A stretch of DNA of 64,000 bases from Candidatus Kapaibacterium sp. (GCA_023957315.1 JAMLHE010000004.1:62001-126000); one strand, 5' to 3'. Positions 1 through 9,424 are shown, numbered from the stretch's first letter. Notes: a model not told the origin generated them from the letters alone. Numbers and translations: made by a program.

Positions 1-2655
1 GCCGACTATTCCGGTTTCATCGTAAAATGGTTCGGAAGCATCGGGATTTGTGCTGATTTTAAGATTGTAACTTGTAGCTTCTAATGCCGGATTCCAAGTG
101 AACTCCAAGTCTATGCTGTTGCCGACTGAAAGGTGCTCGGGAGTTATAAATCTCGGAGGTCCAAGTACAGTAGTAAATGCCCAAACTTCAGACCAATAAC
201 TTGTCGAATTATCATTGATAGCTCTAACACGCCAGAAATATTTAGTCAAACCGTCAAGTTTAGGTGTTGCAATTTTCGTTTCAATCACATTGTCATTTGT
301 GAAGAAAATTACGCTGAAATCTTCGGTAGTCGAGACTTGAACTTCGTATTTGTCCGCTCCCCAAACTTCTTCCCAGTCTAATTCGGTGGAAACAGCAACG
401 CCTACAGAATCATTTGCAGGAGATACAAGCACAGGTGGAGCAATTTTGGTAGTAAATACATGTGTACTTGACCAAGGACTGACCGCTGAATGATTTTTAG
501 CTCTAACACGCCAGTAATACTTAGTGTTGTATGTGAAATCAGATTGCATAATATGCGAAGTATCGGAAAGTGTTATTGATTCGAAATTGAAGAAGTATTC
601 ATCGTCAATCGAAACATGAACTTGATATAATTCAGACATTTCGACGCTTTTCCATATTAATTCCAAACCGTTTTCTATATCGAATGAATTATGAGCAGGG
701 TTTATGATTTCCGGTGCTGTAAGTATTTCAGGGTCAATAGCACGATATATCATACCGGACTCGCCACCCATAAAAAATGTATTGTCTTCGTTTATAGCAT
801 ATGCAGTAATTATTTCAGAATGATAATCGCCCCTGATGTAATCGAATGTTGCCCCTTTGTCATCAGATGTAGCTATTGTACTTGATAAAGAGAAATTTGC
901 AGGTAGCATATAAACACCGGAAACGAAAATTTTTCCATTTTGGTCTGCAAAGACTTTATCTGCGTACGTAAGCCCTGTATTCAGCTTTGTGAACTGACTT
1001 GGTGTACTTGATTTGTATAAGCCATCCCAAGTTGCAATATAAACATTTCCGTCAGGCGAAGGAAATATGTCTTTAATGCTCCCTCCTAATAAATTAGTCG
1101 GGGTCCATTTTGTACCTCCATCAGTTGAGTAGAAAGCCAAAGGTCCAGCTGAGACATAAATGTACTTGTTATTTGTAATAGCTAACTTGTAGGGTGGGTC
1201 ATTACTTGGCAGAAAGCTTGGCGATATATCAATCCAATTATTACCATTATTAACAGTTATAAAAACATAACGCTTATCAATAGGTTCGCCCGGAGGGTCC
1301 GGCATGAAATAGTAATGAACGTTTGCAACGAAATGATTGTCCGGCGAAACTTGGACTGCATAAACGATAGTGTCCGCAAATCTTATTCGATTCCAAGCTG
1401 TAGCCGATTGGTCAGAAACATATAAACCTACATCCGTACCGACTAAAAAATTACCGACAGAATCCATCGCAAAATCATTCACCTTTTGACCAATATTTGA
1501 AATCATAGCCCAGCTATCACCGTAATCTAATGTTTGCCAAACTTCACCATCTGCCATTATTTTGAACATTCTGTCATTTTTTGCATAAAATATTCTGGAT
1601 GTGGGAGCAGGGTGTGGATAAATTCTATCATCATCTTCAAACACATCACCATTACCGAGCGAATAGTTCGGTTTGCGACTGGAGAAATATGCAAATAGAT
1701 TGTCGTTTGCTCCTTTGATTACACTGGTAACACCTTGACCACGGGTGGTTGAAGCAGGAACCCAAGAGAAATTGACTACGTCATCATGCACAAATACTCC
1801 GCCATATCGAGTTCCATAAACTACTCTGCCGTTTTTGTTAAAAGTAATTGTAGTTGCATTGAAATCAGGTAATGGTTCTTTATTAGGGTTTAAGGGACGG
1901 GTCATGAATGTATCCAATTCTGCCCAGGTCAAACCGCCATTGACTGATTCCATAACACCACGACCATTTGTTGCTGCAAAAACATAGCCCAAAGGAGAGC
2001 GTTTGAGGTCGTTAATGAAAAGATTTGTCAGCCCGCTGTTTTGACGTAACCATGTATCACCACCATCGCGAGAAACATAGATTCCGCCACCGTATGTGCC
2101 GGCTACAATGTAGTTCTGAGTTGTAGTTTCCAACGAAGTTATATCGCGATACATCAAACCCTCTCCGGTTTGAGTCCACGATGCTCCGTAATCCTTTGAA
2201 ACATAAATTCCCCCACCATAAGTACCTACAAAGACATCGCCGTTAACTACGGATTTGATTGCTTTGACATGAAGGTGTTCTAATCCGTTGTTAGCCGGAT
2301 TCCAAGATGCACCATTGTCTGTAGATTTGAAAATGCCATCAATTGTTCCAACATAAACTTCGTTGGTTCTGCCAAATTCGATTGCATTGATGTAGAAGTT
2401 TGTCAATCCTGAATTGTTTGCCGTCCAATCTGCACCACTATTTACAGAGGTATAAATTCCGGCACCCCAAACACCGACATATTGCTTGCCATTAGTTGCA
2501 GCCTTAGCTACGGTCACATAGTTTGTACCGGGGCTTGGTATTTTTGCAAACAAATCTTGCGATTTCAGCTCATGAGGCAAAATCATCCCGACGCAAAAAA
2601 TCAGAAACAAAATGCCTTGGCATTTCAATCTCTGTAAATCGTAATCACATATCAT
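1..2655 (-). CDS. Secreted BNR-repeat/FN3 protein, 3' end outside window
   Basis: The reading frame is open from an ATG at 2655 to the left edge (885 codons, no stop), so the C-terminus is missing. A GGGAG ribosome binding site lies just before the ATG. The first 35 or so residues include a hydrophobic stretch (GILFLIFCVGMIL), consistent with a signal peptide. Residues from about 45 to 650 hold repeated BNR/sialidase-like blades of the type 'GIYVSKDYGASW', each with S/D-x-D-x-G-x-T/S-W. After about residue 660 there are fibronectin type III-like repeats with 'YYWRVRAKN' and 'KYFWRVRAIN'. By analogy with other proteins in this window it is probably T9SS cargo, but the sorting domain would lie outside. 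It stands alone, divergent from the phage-like cluster. Function is unknown; a surface or secreted beta-propeller protein is the safe statement. Confidence 0.8.
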   Translation of the reverse strand, partial: MICDYDLQRLKCQGILFLIFCVGMILPHELKSQDLFAKIPSPGTNYVTVAKAATNGKQYVGVWGAGIYTSVNSGADWTANNSGLTNFYINAIEFGRTNEVYVGTIDGIFKSTDNGASWNPANNGLEHLHVKAIKSVVNGDVFVGTYGGGIYVSKDYGASWTQTGEGLMYRDITSLETTTQNYIVAGTYGGGIYVSRDGGDTWLRQNSGLTNLFINDLKRSPLGYVFAATNGRGVMESVNGGLTWAELDTFMTRPLNPNKEPLPDFNATTITFNKNGRVVYGTRYGGVFVHDDVVNFSWVPASTTRGQGVTSVIKGANDNLFAYFSSRKPNYSLGNGDVFEDDDRIYPHPAPTSRIFYAKNDRMFKIMADGEVWQTLDYGDSWAMISNIGQKVNDFAMDSVGNFLVGTDVGLYVSDQSATAWNRIRFADTIVYAVQVSPDNHFVANVHYYFMPDPPGEPIDKRYVFITVNNGNNWIDISPSFLPSNDPPYKLAITNNKYIYVSAGPLAFYSTDGGTKWTPTNLLGGSIKDIFPSPDGNVYIATWDGLYKSSTPSQFTKLNTGLTYADKVFADQNGKIFVSGVYMLPANFSLSSTIATSDDKGATFDYIRGDYHSEIITAYAINEDNTFFMGGESGMIYRAIDPEILTAPEIINPAHNSFDIENGLELIWKSVEMSELYQVHVSIDDEYFFNFESITLSDTSHIMQSDFTYNTKYYWRVRAKNHSAVSPWSSTHVFTTKIAPPVLVSPANDSVGVAVSTELDWEEVWGADKYEVQVSTTEDFSVIFFTNDNVIETKIATPKLDGLTKYFWRVRAINDNSTSYWSEVWAFTTVLGPPRFITPEHLSVGNSIDLEFTWNPALEATSYNLKISTNPDASEPFYDETGIVG

Positions 2656-2843
2656 AAATTCTCCCAAAAAAAAGTTAACATTATACTTATATAATATCAA
2701 AAAACAACAAAATGTTACAGACTTATTTTAAAATATGAAAATATATTTTTAAAAATAAGAAATAATCATACACTATATATGTATAAGCACCCTTTATATT
2801 TTTGCACCGTAATTATTTTGTTCAAAAAAAGTAAGGATGTTGC

Positions 2844-3638
2844 ATGTGGATTGAAATCTTCAAAACGGGATTACACACAGATTCCAAGGGTAATGAGAGA
2901 AATTTCGATGCCGAAATGTTGGATAAAATTTCCGCAAAGTATAATCAAATGGTCGAACTCGACCGACATTCCGAATCACCGATTGTAAAAGGTCATCCAA
3001 AAGATGATTCTCCTGCCGTTGGATGGATTAGCAAGCTGAGTCGTAGAGGCGAAAAACTGCTCGGCAAAGCGCAATTTGTTGCCGATAATATTCTTGATGA
3101 ACTCAAAAGCGGTGTGTTCAAAAATGTTTCTGTATCTCTTGGAGCGGATTTGGAGCTTCGCCATGTGGCATTGCTCGGAGCTGCTAATCCTGCCGTAAAG
3201 GGGCTTGATACCCTAAAGTATTCCGATTTTACGGAGAATCCGGAACATGAAACAGCAATTGAGGATGCTCCAAATGAAAAAGAAGCAGCCCAAACGGAGC
3301 CAAATTCGCGGATTAATAGAATCCAAGAAATGGCAAGGGAACTCACGCCGGCTCAAGAAGCTATGGTAGTGGAATTAGCCGAAAAATTTGCAGATAAATC
3401 AAATAACGGTTATGATTTTTTCGGGATTTTGGAGCGAATCATTACCTCGATGCTCGACAAAAGTCTGATTAGCGAATTCGCTATTGGATTTGAACGCATT
3501 CCCTCGAGCAAGAATTTCTCGCATACATCAGTGAATCCTGACAGATTATCTACTCATATCTCGGCTGAAAGGCTTTCGCAAAACGATAATATCAGCTATG
3601 AAGATGCTCTCAACATTATTTATTTTCAAAACCAATAA
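2844..3638 (+). CDS. Mu-like phage protease/scaffold (gpI family)
   Basis: 264 residues, ATG at 2844 with AAGGA upstream. The central segment 'RHVALLGAANPAVKGL' is typical of Mu-like prophage I proteins, which act as prohead protease and scaffold during capsid assembly. The order protease then major capsid then decoration protein is the normal one in Mu-like phages and supports the call. It is the first gene of a tightly packed plus-strand cluster, 9 bp before the capsid gene. The C-terminal 120 residues are Lys/Glu rich with helical character, as expected of a scaffold part. I cannot verify the catalytic residues by eye. Confidence 0.75.
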   Translation: MWIEIFKTGLHTDSKGNERNFDAEMLDKISAKYNQMVELDRHSESPIVKGHPKDDSPAVGWISKLSRRGEKLLGKAQFVADNILDELKSGVFKNVSVSLGADLELRHVALLGAANPAVKGLDTLKYSDFTENPEHETAIEDAPNEKEAAQTEPNSRINRIQEMARELTPAQEAMVVELAEKFADKSNNGYDFFGILERIITSMLDKSLISEFAIGFERIPSSKNFSHTSVNPDRLSTHISAERLSQNDNISYEDALNIIYFQNQ

Positions 3639-3647
3639 GGAGGATTT

Positions 3648-4592
3648 ATGGCAGAACGTAGAATTGATGAATTACGGATGGTGGACCCTGTACTTACCAC
3701 TCTCGCCCAAGGTTATACGAATGCTGCATTGGTGGCAGACAAACTGTTCCCCGTCGTTTTCGTCAACAAGTTGAAGAACAAAATTCCTATTTTCGGGAAA
3801 GAGGCTTTTTTAGTTCGTCAGACTGACCGTGCTATCCGCGCATCATCAAATAGGATTCCGCCCTACGAATTTGAGATGATGACAATCGAAACACGCGAGC
3901 GGGACATCGAAACGGCTATTGATTATCTCGAAGAAGATGAAACGCCGACATTTTTCAAATTGGAGCAAAAAATCGCCAAAGATTTGAAGGACATTCTTAA
4001 TCTCGGCTGGGAAAAGGATGCCGCAAGCCTTGCACAAGACGAAACTAATTACGAAATCGGTCTGACGCAAGAATTGACAAGTCTTGAGGCTTTCGATGAT
4101 TACGAATCTGACACCGACCCTATTGCAATTATCCGTAATGCAATGTCGGCTGTACGTGGTCATATTGCAAAATATCCGAACGTAATGATACTTGGCGATT
4201 CGACTTACCAAGCATTATTAGACCACCCCAAAATTCTCGAACGAATCAAATACAACGGCTTGAGCAAAGTAACTACTTCCATTTTAGCCCAAATCCTTGA
4301 TTTGGAACAAGTGTACGTAGGCAAAGCAGTAGAATGTGATGTTGATGGAGAGCATAGTGATATTTGGCAAGACAATATTGTACTTGCATATGTAGATGAC
4401 AATCAATCAAACCGACGCTCCGAATTTAACCCAAGCTTTGGATATACTTTTCGACGTGAAAATATGCCCGAAGTGGATTCATACTTTGAAAATGGCGGAA
4501 AGATGAAAGTAGTTCGTTGCACCGATAATTATAGTGTCAACCTAACTTCAAAAGCTGCCGGATTTTTAATCAAACATACTAATCATTCATAA
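3648..4592 (+). CDS. Phage major capsid protein
   Basis: 314 residues with a strong AAGGAGG site before the ATG. The N-terminal part ('DPVLTTLAQGYTNAALVADKL', then 'FPVV' and 'GKEAF') and the C-terminal 'GYTFRRENMPEVDSYF' resemble major capsid proteins of Mu-like and related siphophages with an HK97-type fold. Position between the protease/scaffold and a small decoration-like protein agrees. Length is normal for the family and no frame damage is seen. The codon and base use is similar to the host genes around it. Confidence 0.75.
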   Translation: MAERRIDELRMVDPVLTTLAQGYTNAALVADKLFPVVFVNKLKNKIPIFGKEAFLVRQTDRAIRASSNRIPPYEFEMMTIETRERDIETAIDYLEEDETPTFFKLEQKIAKDLKDILNLGWEKDAASLAQDETNYEIGLTQELTSLEAFDDYESDTDPIAIIRNAMSAVRGHIAKYPNVMILGDSTYQALLDHPKILERIKYNGLSKVTTSILAQILDLEQVYVGKAVECDVDGEHSDIWQDNIVLAYVDDNQSNRRSEFNPSFGYTFRRENMPEVDSYFENGGKMKVVRCTDNYSVNLTSKAAGFLIKHTNHS

Positions 4593-4607
4593 TCGGAGGA
4601 ATAAATC

Positions 4608-4952
4608 ATGTCGTTAAATAATAAAAATTATGCTCCCATTCAGACAATGACTATCAAAGCTACTGAAGATATACCGGCTTTCAGATTTGTAGATTTCGCG
4701 GGTGCTTTATGTGCTGATGGCTTAAAATCACTCGGTGCAACAGATAATCTTTGCAATGAGGGCGATTTCGCCGCCGTTACCACAATAGGAATTGTACTTG
4801 TCGAAGCGTCCGGCTCAATCGGTCTTGGTGCTGATGTGAAATCAGATGTTGACGGTAAAGCAGCCAATGCAAGTGTGGGGGAATATGTCAACGGGCATTC
4901 ATTGGACGAAGGAGTTGCAGGTGATTTGATAAGAGTTTTGCTCACTACATAG
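4608..4952 (+). CDS. Capsid decoration protein (DUF2190-like)
   Basis: 114 residues, ATG preceded by GGAGG. Small, Gly/Ala/Val-rich beta protein ('IGIVLVEASGSIGLGADVKSD') matching the size and composition of DUF2190-type capsid cement proteins, which bind the outside of the capsid lattice. It directly follows the major capsid gene, which is where such proteins are normally encoded. The call relies on position and general sequence character rather than on a fixed motif. Confidence 0.55.
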   Translation: MSLNNKNYAPIQTMTIKATEDIPAFRFVDFAGALCADGLKSLGATDNLCNEGDFAAVTTIGIVLVEASGSIGLGADVKSDVDGKAANASVGEYVNGHSLDEGVAGDLIRVLLTT

Positions 4953-4961
4953 GACATAGAT

Positions 4962-5390
4962 ATGGCATACAGCGATGACGACGACTTACTATTGCAAATA
5001 TCGTTTGCTGATTTGGCACGACTATCAGGCGATGATACCGGCAGTGCAATTGACGAGGACAGAGTCAGCGAAGCTCGACGTAATTCCGATGCACTAATAG
5101 ATTCATTCTTGAGCGGCAGATACAAACTGCCGCTCGAATCTGTCCCGGAAATAATTCGAACCATTTCAATTGATTTGACTGTTTACTTTTTGCACGAATA
5201 CAGATACCGCGACTCTTTGATACCTACTGCCATTGTTGCTTTACGTGTGAATTCGGAAAGGGTTTTGTCCATGGTTCAAAAAGGTGATTTAGTTTTATTC
5301 GAATCAAATAGCAACCCTCCGGAAATTATTACTAATAAAACGGGATATAAAATTTTCCAAGGAAACAAAACTGATGTATTCTTTAGCTGA
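4962..5390 (+). CDS. DUF1320 (Mu gp36-like) head-tail protein
   Basis: 142 residues. The segment 'EDRVSEARRNSDALIDSFL' followed by 'SGRYKLPL' is the characteristic N-terminal helix of DUF1320 proteins, the family of Mu gp36, thought to sit at the head-tail junction. The gene follows the decoration gene by 9 bp and ends in TGA at 5388-5390. Intact, family-typical length. Confidence 0.75.
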   Translation: MAYSDDDDLLLQISFADLARLSGDDTGSAIDEDRVSEARRNSDALIDSFLSGRYKLPLESVPEIIRTISIDLTVYFLHEYRYRDSLIPTAIVALRVNSERVLSMVQKGDLVLFESNSNPPEIITNKTGYKIFQGNKTDVFFS

Positions 5391-5409
5391 AAATATTGAG
5401 AGGTACAAA

Positions 5410-5703
5410 ATGACTATTAAAAGTTTGTATTTATTTCATGTAATCAAACGCCATGCAATTTGGCTTATCATGCTTATTGGAGCAGTTCTATTGTTTAATC
5501 CTCAAATTGAAGAATTGACTACAATCATGTTTATAATTACAGTCGAATTGATTGCAATTGCACTTTCGGGGGTAGCAACTTATGTTTATACTCGGATAGA
5601 TTTCCCAAGCCATTCGCCTATTGTATTAGGTTTCATCTTTCTTGGAGTGCATATTTGTGCAGGTTTGACAATTTTGGGTGTTTATTTAGTACAATTCGGA
5701 TAA
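5410..5703 (+). CDS. Small three-TM protein, holin candidate
   Basis: 97 residues from the ATG at 5410. That start is chosen over the upstream ATG at 5374 because it avoids overlap with the DUF1320 gene and has GAGAGG at 5398-5403. Three hydrophobic segments are visible ('IWLIMLIGAVLLF', 'IMFIITVELIAIALSGVA', 'IVLGFIFLGVHICAGLTIL'). It lies directly before an endolysin-like gene, which fits a holin that permeabilises the inner membrane at lysis. There is no sequence signature for a named holin family, so this is an inference from topology and place. Confidence 0.45.
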   Translation: MTIKSLYLFHVIKRHAIWLIMLIGAVLLFNPQIEELTTIMFIITVELIAIALSGVATYVYTRIDFPSHSPIVLGFIFLGVHICAGLTILGVYLVQFG

Positions 5704-5707
5704 TAAA

Positions 5708-6283
5708 ATGAAATATTTAATGATATTATTTTTCTTATGCGTAAGTGTCTATTCTAAAGAGCGTTACGAAATAATATGTAGAAGCGATTTGCTTTATTTA
5801 TCGGAATCAATTGCTAAATTGGAAATTGGAACTATTGAAAGCGGTAAAAATCGGGGTGATGTAGAAAAATATCATAAGATTATGAAGCTATCTTTGGGCG
5901 AACCCTATTGCGCTGCCGGTGTCTATTATTGCTTTGCCATCGCAGCGGATTCGCTCAAACTCAGCCGAACAGAAATTCCAATTGCAAAAAGCCCCTTAGC
6001 AAATAGTATTTATACTAATGCAAAAGCAAAAGGCAAATGAACTACTTACAAAGCAAAGCGACATGATTTGATTATTTGGAGAAAAGGAAAATCCCGATTT
6101 GGGCATATCGAAAGAGTGATTGAAGTGCTCCCGCACGGGAATGTCCGGACAATTGGGTTCAATGTCAAATCGCCCGATAATCCAAAAATTGAAGGTGTAT
6201 TTATTAGGCGACGCAACATTCATTCTTTTTTAAACGCTATGCATATTCGTGGAATAATAGGATTCAGACATGTTCAACACTAA
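5708..6283 (+). pseudogene. CHAP-like endolysin gene with in-frame stop
   Basis: The frame opened by the ATG at 5708 reads a signal-like N-terminus, then 'LGEPYCAAGVYYCF' with the candidate catalytic Cys at residue 68, and is stopped by TGA at 6038-6040. The same frame continues without further stop to 6283 with 'HDLIIWRKG' and 'RFGHIERVIEVL', which supplies the expected catalytic His region of a CHAP/NlpC-like amidase. The TGA sits where Trp would be natural (KGK-W-TTY), so a TGG to TGA change is the simplest explanation. Either the enzyme is dead, or the stop is read through. The two halves would give a protein of about 191 residues, normal for a phage endolysin of this type. Confidence 0.6.
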
Positions 6284-6623
6284 TTTGCTCAAAAATCACA
6301 CAATGACAATTGATTTCGAGACGGCTTGGTTTCCATTATTTGTGCTGGATAAAAATCAAAGCAGAATTATTCGCAAGGCTGCATCATTGCAAGTTTATTG
6401 GAATAATTTAGCTGTTACGGGTGATTATCCGTTAATTAAATTTGCTGTATCGAACGACAGAATTGCATATAAAATAATCCAAACCGTCGAGCCTGACGTG
6501 GGCAATAATATTACCGATTCAATATTTTTATCCTTAAATGCTGATTATGTATTTATTAAAATAATATTTGAATCGCGAGATGCAATTTCAGGCAATCTGA
6601 ATTTAGTTCTTTCTTATAATTAA
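6270..6623 (+). CDS. Hypothetical protein in phage-like cluster
   Basis: 117 residues. The start at 6270 is preceded by AGGA at good spacing and overlaps the end of the endolysin frame by 14 bp; a second ATG at 6303 has no ribosome site. The protein looks like a beta-rich soluble domain with no signal peptide, no TM segment and no motif I recognise. Its place between lysis-like genes says only that it belongs to the phage-derived cluster. Confidence 0.5.
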   Translation: MFNTNLLKNHTMTIDFETAWFPLFVLDKNQSRIIRKAASLQVYWNNLAVTGDYPLIKFAVSNDRIAYKIIQTVEPDVGNNITDSIFLSLNADYVFIKIIFESRDAISGNLNLVLSYN

Positions 6624-6632
6624 TCGAATAAA

Positions 6633-7073
6633 ATGAAACAAATTCTATTTATATCGCTCCTGTCCTTATTGGCAGGAGCTTTAATTTATCATATTTTATT
6701 GCCCGAGAAAGCGGAAAATGTGCGAATAATAAAAAATATCGTCCGCGATACAGTTTTCCAAATCGAATATCGAGAACCAATAATAATCGAAAAAGCCAAG
6801 CCGGAAATACTTTACCGTAGTGATACTGTATATGTAACTCAATCATTTTCGGCAATTTTAGATACAGTAGTCCATTACGATACCGTATTTGTGCGATACG
6901 ATTTTCCGGAGCATTTAATTAATTTATCTGTTAGGCATAAAGCTGATACAAATGCAATCGCAGAAATCATTGTCGAAAATAAAGTCGCAGAATCGCAAAG
7001 TTCGTGGGAAACGGTTCTAATCGCTATCGCATCAGTTGTGATTGGTTTCTTGTTGGGCAATTCATCAAAATAA
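6633..7073 (+). CDS. Membrane-anchored protein, possible spanin-like
   Basis: 146 residues with an N-terminal TM segment ('ILFISLLSLLAGALIYHILL'), a charged middle with repeated 'RDTVF', 'SDTVYV' and 'YDTVFVRYD' elements, and a C-terminal TM segment ('VLIAIASVVIGFLLG'). Proteins of this build occur next to lysis genes in phages of Bacteroidota, and a spanin-like role in outer membrane disruption is possible. There is no specific motif to prove it. It follows a hypothetical gene by 9 bp and precedes the portal gene by 12 bp. Confidence 0.45.
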   Translation: MKQILFISLLSLLAGALIYHILLPEKAENVRIIKNIVRDTVFQIEYREPIIIEKAKPEILYRSDTVYVTQSFSAILDTVVHYDTVFVRYDFPEHLINLSVRHKADTNAIAEIIVENKVAESQSSWETVLIAIASVVIGFLLGNSSK

Positions 7074-7085
7074 AAGGAAATAATT

Positions 7086-8222
7086 ATGCAGAAAAAATAT
7101 CTTACCTCCGAACTTGTCAGGCGCGAAAACAGGTTGTCGTTTTTTAATTATATCGGAATTTTGCCCAATCCTGATGAAATATTGAGCAAGACAGGCAATT
7201 CCATCGAAAATTATCGCAAACTGAAATATGACCCACACGTTTGGAGTTGTATCCAATCACGCAAGAGCGGATTGCAAAATCTTGAATATTCTCTTTTAAT
7301 AGACAACGTTGACCCGGCTTTAACTAAATTAATAGAGCAATTTATTTCCGAAATAAACATATCATCGCTAATTAGCGATATTGCGGAATCTGTACTTTAC
7401 GGTTGGCAACCTTTCGAGTTTATTTGGAATGAAACTAATTCCGCCACCAGATATTTATTGCCTACCAAAATCCAAGCAAAACCACAGGAATGGTTTTGTT
7501 ATGACACAAAAGGCAGATTGTGTTTAAAAGGAAAACATGCAGAGCCAATGCCGGTTTCGAAATTCAAGTTTGCAACTGCTAGCCATGAAGCGAGTTATGC
7601 CAATCCATATGGTGAAGCATTGCTGGCGAGATGCTATTGGGCTGTAACATTCAAAAACGGGGGACTTCGATTTTGGGTGAATTTCATGGAAAAATACGGA
7701 ATGCCGATTTTGATAGGCAAATACAACCGTGGCGCCACCAAAGACGAAGCCGAGAACTTAGCCCAGGTGCTATCCGATATGCACGAGGACGCCGTAATTG
7801 TATCGCCCTCGGATATTGAAATCACTTTGGCAGAAGCCACCAGAACGTCCTCCACAGATTTGTATTTAGAAATGATTAATTTTTGCAATACGGAGATTTC
7901 TAAAGCATTGCTCTCTCAAACTTTGACCACGGAATTGAAAACCGGCTCTCTCGCCGCTGCTCAAACACATTACAAAATCAGACGCGAAATCATCACCGCT
8001 GATGCTAAAATCGCCGAAAGTTTCATCAATCATATTATCAAACTAATAGCAGAAATCAACTTCGGGGAAGTCAAGTCACCACAAATCAGATTGACATTAA
8101 ACGATTCCGACAATAATCAGAAATTGGAAAGAGATATTCGATTACTCAATGCAGGCGTACCCTTCAATTTGGACTATTGGACTCGTACTTACGGATTGAA
8201 GAAAGAAGATTTGAATTTATAA
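7086..8222 (+). CDS. Mu gp29-like phage portal protein (DUF935)
   Basis: 378 residues, ATG with AGGAAA upstream. Recognisable DUF935 features are 'YDPHVWSCIQSRKSGL' near residue 55, the 'YGWQPFEFIW' stretch, 'NPYGEALLARCYW', and the C-terminal 'TTELKTGSLAAAQTHYKIRR'. DUF935 proteins form the portal ring through which DNA enters the capsid. It is shorter than Mu gp29 (about 500 residues), lacking part of the C-terminal region. In Mu-like phages the portal gene precedes the capsid genes and follows the terminase; here it is the last gene of the cluster, with no terminase, and is followed directly by host corA. Confidence 0.85.
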   Translation: MQKKYLTSELVRRENRLSFFNYIGILPNPDEILSKTGNSIENYRKLKYDPHVWSCIQSRKSGLQNLEYSLLIDNVDPALTKLIEQFISEINISSLISDIAESVLYGWQPFEFIWNETNSATRYLLPTKIQAKPQEWFCYDTKGRLCLKGKHAEPMPVSKFKFATASHEASYANPYGEALLARCYWAVTFKNGGLRFWVNFMEKYGMPILIGKYNRGATKDEAENLAQVLSDMHEDAVIVSPSDIEITLAEATRTSSTDLYLEMINFCNTEISKALLSQTLTTELKTGSLAAAQTHYKIRREIITADAKIAESFINHIIKLIAEINFGEVKSPQIRLTLNDSDNNQKLERDIRLLNAGVPFNLDYWTRTYGLKKEDLNL

Positions 8223-8293
8223 ATTAATCAGACTAGCACTTAAAAAAGTCAGAATTCGTTCATTATCGTATTTCATATGAGAGAGTGAAAATT

Positions 8294-9358
8294 ATGCCAT
8301 TATATATCCAAAAATATAAACAAAAGGTTGGACTTCCGCCCGGAGCACTTGTTCATATTGGTTCTGAACGCACTGAAAGTAGCAAGATTTCGCATATTTC
8401 ATATAGTAGTGATGGAACTTTCGAGGAGAAAGAAGTCAGCAAAATCGAAGAACTCAAAATTGATGACCAAAGTTCGGGAGTAAATTGGATAAATGTTATT
8501 GGTGTGCACCAAACTGAAGTTATCGAAAGCATTGGCAATCATTTTGGATTGCATAAGCTAATCCAAGCCGATATAGTGAATACAAAGCATCGCCCCAAAT
8601 TAGAAGATTTCGATGACCACATTTTTGTAGTGCTAAAGATGATATATTTTGATGAAAACGAGAAAATTATCAACGAACAAATAAGTTTGATAGTCGGCAA
8701 AAATTTTGTTGTTTCATTTCAAGAAATCGAAGGTGACGTATTTGAACCAATTAGAATCAGATTAAGAAATAGTAACGGACAAATTAGAAAAAGAGGTGCT
8801 GATTATCTCGCTTACACTTTGATTGATACAATAGTTGACAACTACTTTGTGGTATTGGAAAGAATTAGCGAGAAAATCGAAAACATAGAAGAGCAATTGC
8901 TCAAAAATCCTACCCAAGACACTACTCTTGAAATCCACACACTCAAGAGAGAACTTATATTGCTAAGACGCTCAGTTTCGCCCCTCAGAGAAGTCGTCGG
9001 AACACTTGAAAGGGGCGAATCAAAACTCATACATAAAACGACACGAATCTACCTCAAAGACGTTTACGACCATGTAATTCAGGTGATTGACACTATCGAA
9101 TCATCGAGAGACTTGCTATCCGGTATGCTTGACGTATATCTCACTACCGTCAGCAATAAGATGAATAGTGTGATGAAGGTGCTGACTGTCATCGCAACAA
9201 TATTTATGCCTCTGACCTTCATTGCCGGAGTTTACGGTATGAATTTCCAAAATATGCCCGAACTAACTTGGAAATATGGCTATTTCTTCGCTTTAGCACT
9301 AATGTTTGCAATAGGGTTGCTGATGCTCATTTTCTTCAAACGTAAGAAGTGGTTGTGA
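8294..9358 (+). CDS. corA: CorA-type magnesium/cobalt transporter
   Basis: 354 residues from the ATG at 8294 (GAGAG at spacing about 10; a GTG at 8285 would leave no room for a ribosome site). The large N-terminal cytoplasmic domain is followed by two C-terminal TM helices. The first TM ends in the diagnostic 'YGMNFQNMPE' loop containing the GMN selectivity motif, and the second ends in 'FFKRKKWL'. CorA pentamers import Mg2+ through the inner membrane. Length and motif order are normal. It is transcribed alone and does not belong to the phage-like cluster that ends 71 bp upstream. Confidence 0.95.
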   Translation: MPLYIQKYKQKVGLPPGALVHIGSERTESSKISHISYSSDGTFEEKEVSKIEELKIDDQSSGVNWINVIGVHQTEVIESIGNHFGLHKLIQADIVNTKHRPKLEDFDDHIFVVLKMIYFDENEKIINEQISLIVGKNFVVSFQEIEGDVFEPIRIRLRNSNGQIRKRGADYLAYTLIDTIVDNYFVVLERISEKIENIEEQLLKNPTQDTTLEIHTLKRELILLRRSVSPLREVVGTLERGESKLIHKTTRIYLKDVYDHVIQVIDTIESSRDLLSGMLDVYLTTVSNKMNSVMKVLTVIATIFMPLTFIAGVYGMNFQNMPELTWKYGYFFALALMFAIGLLMLIFFKRKKWL

Positions 9359-9424
9359 AGTCTGAACTATGATTTTTATGATTAAAATGAATCAAAGTCT
9401 GAACTATGATTTATATGATTAAAT
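9358..9424 (+). repeat. Two direct copies of GTCTGAACTATGATT repeat, left of GxxExxY gene
   Basis: Copies start at 9358 (AAGTCTGAACTATGATTTT) and 9395 (AAGTCTGAACTATGATTTA), both followed by TATGATTAAA. The same core returns on the other side of the gene at 9885-10038. The tail TATGATTAAA also forms the start of the GxxExxY gene (CATATGATTAAAG at 9484), so the gene's start codon context is itself a copy of the repeat end. Confidence 0.85.

Noticed and set aside
4640..5164. 174-codon open frame on the minus strand in the phage-like cluster
   Set aside because: Antisense to the decoration and DUF1320 genes, Ser-rich low-complexity translation, no ribosome site.
6038..6040. Reassignment of TGA to Trp in this organism
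   Set aside because: TGA ends well-bounded genes here, for example corA and the DUF1320 gene, so a local mutation is the simpler reading.
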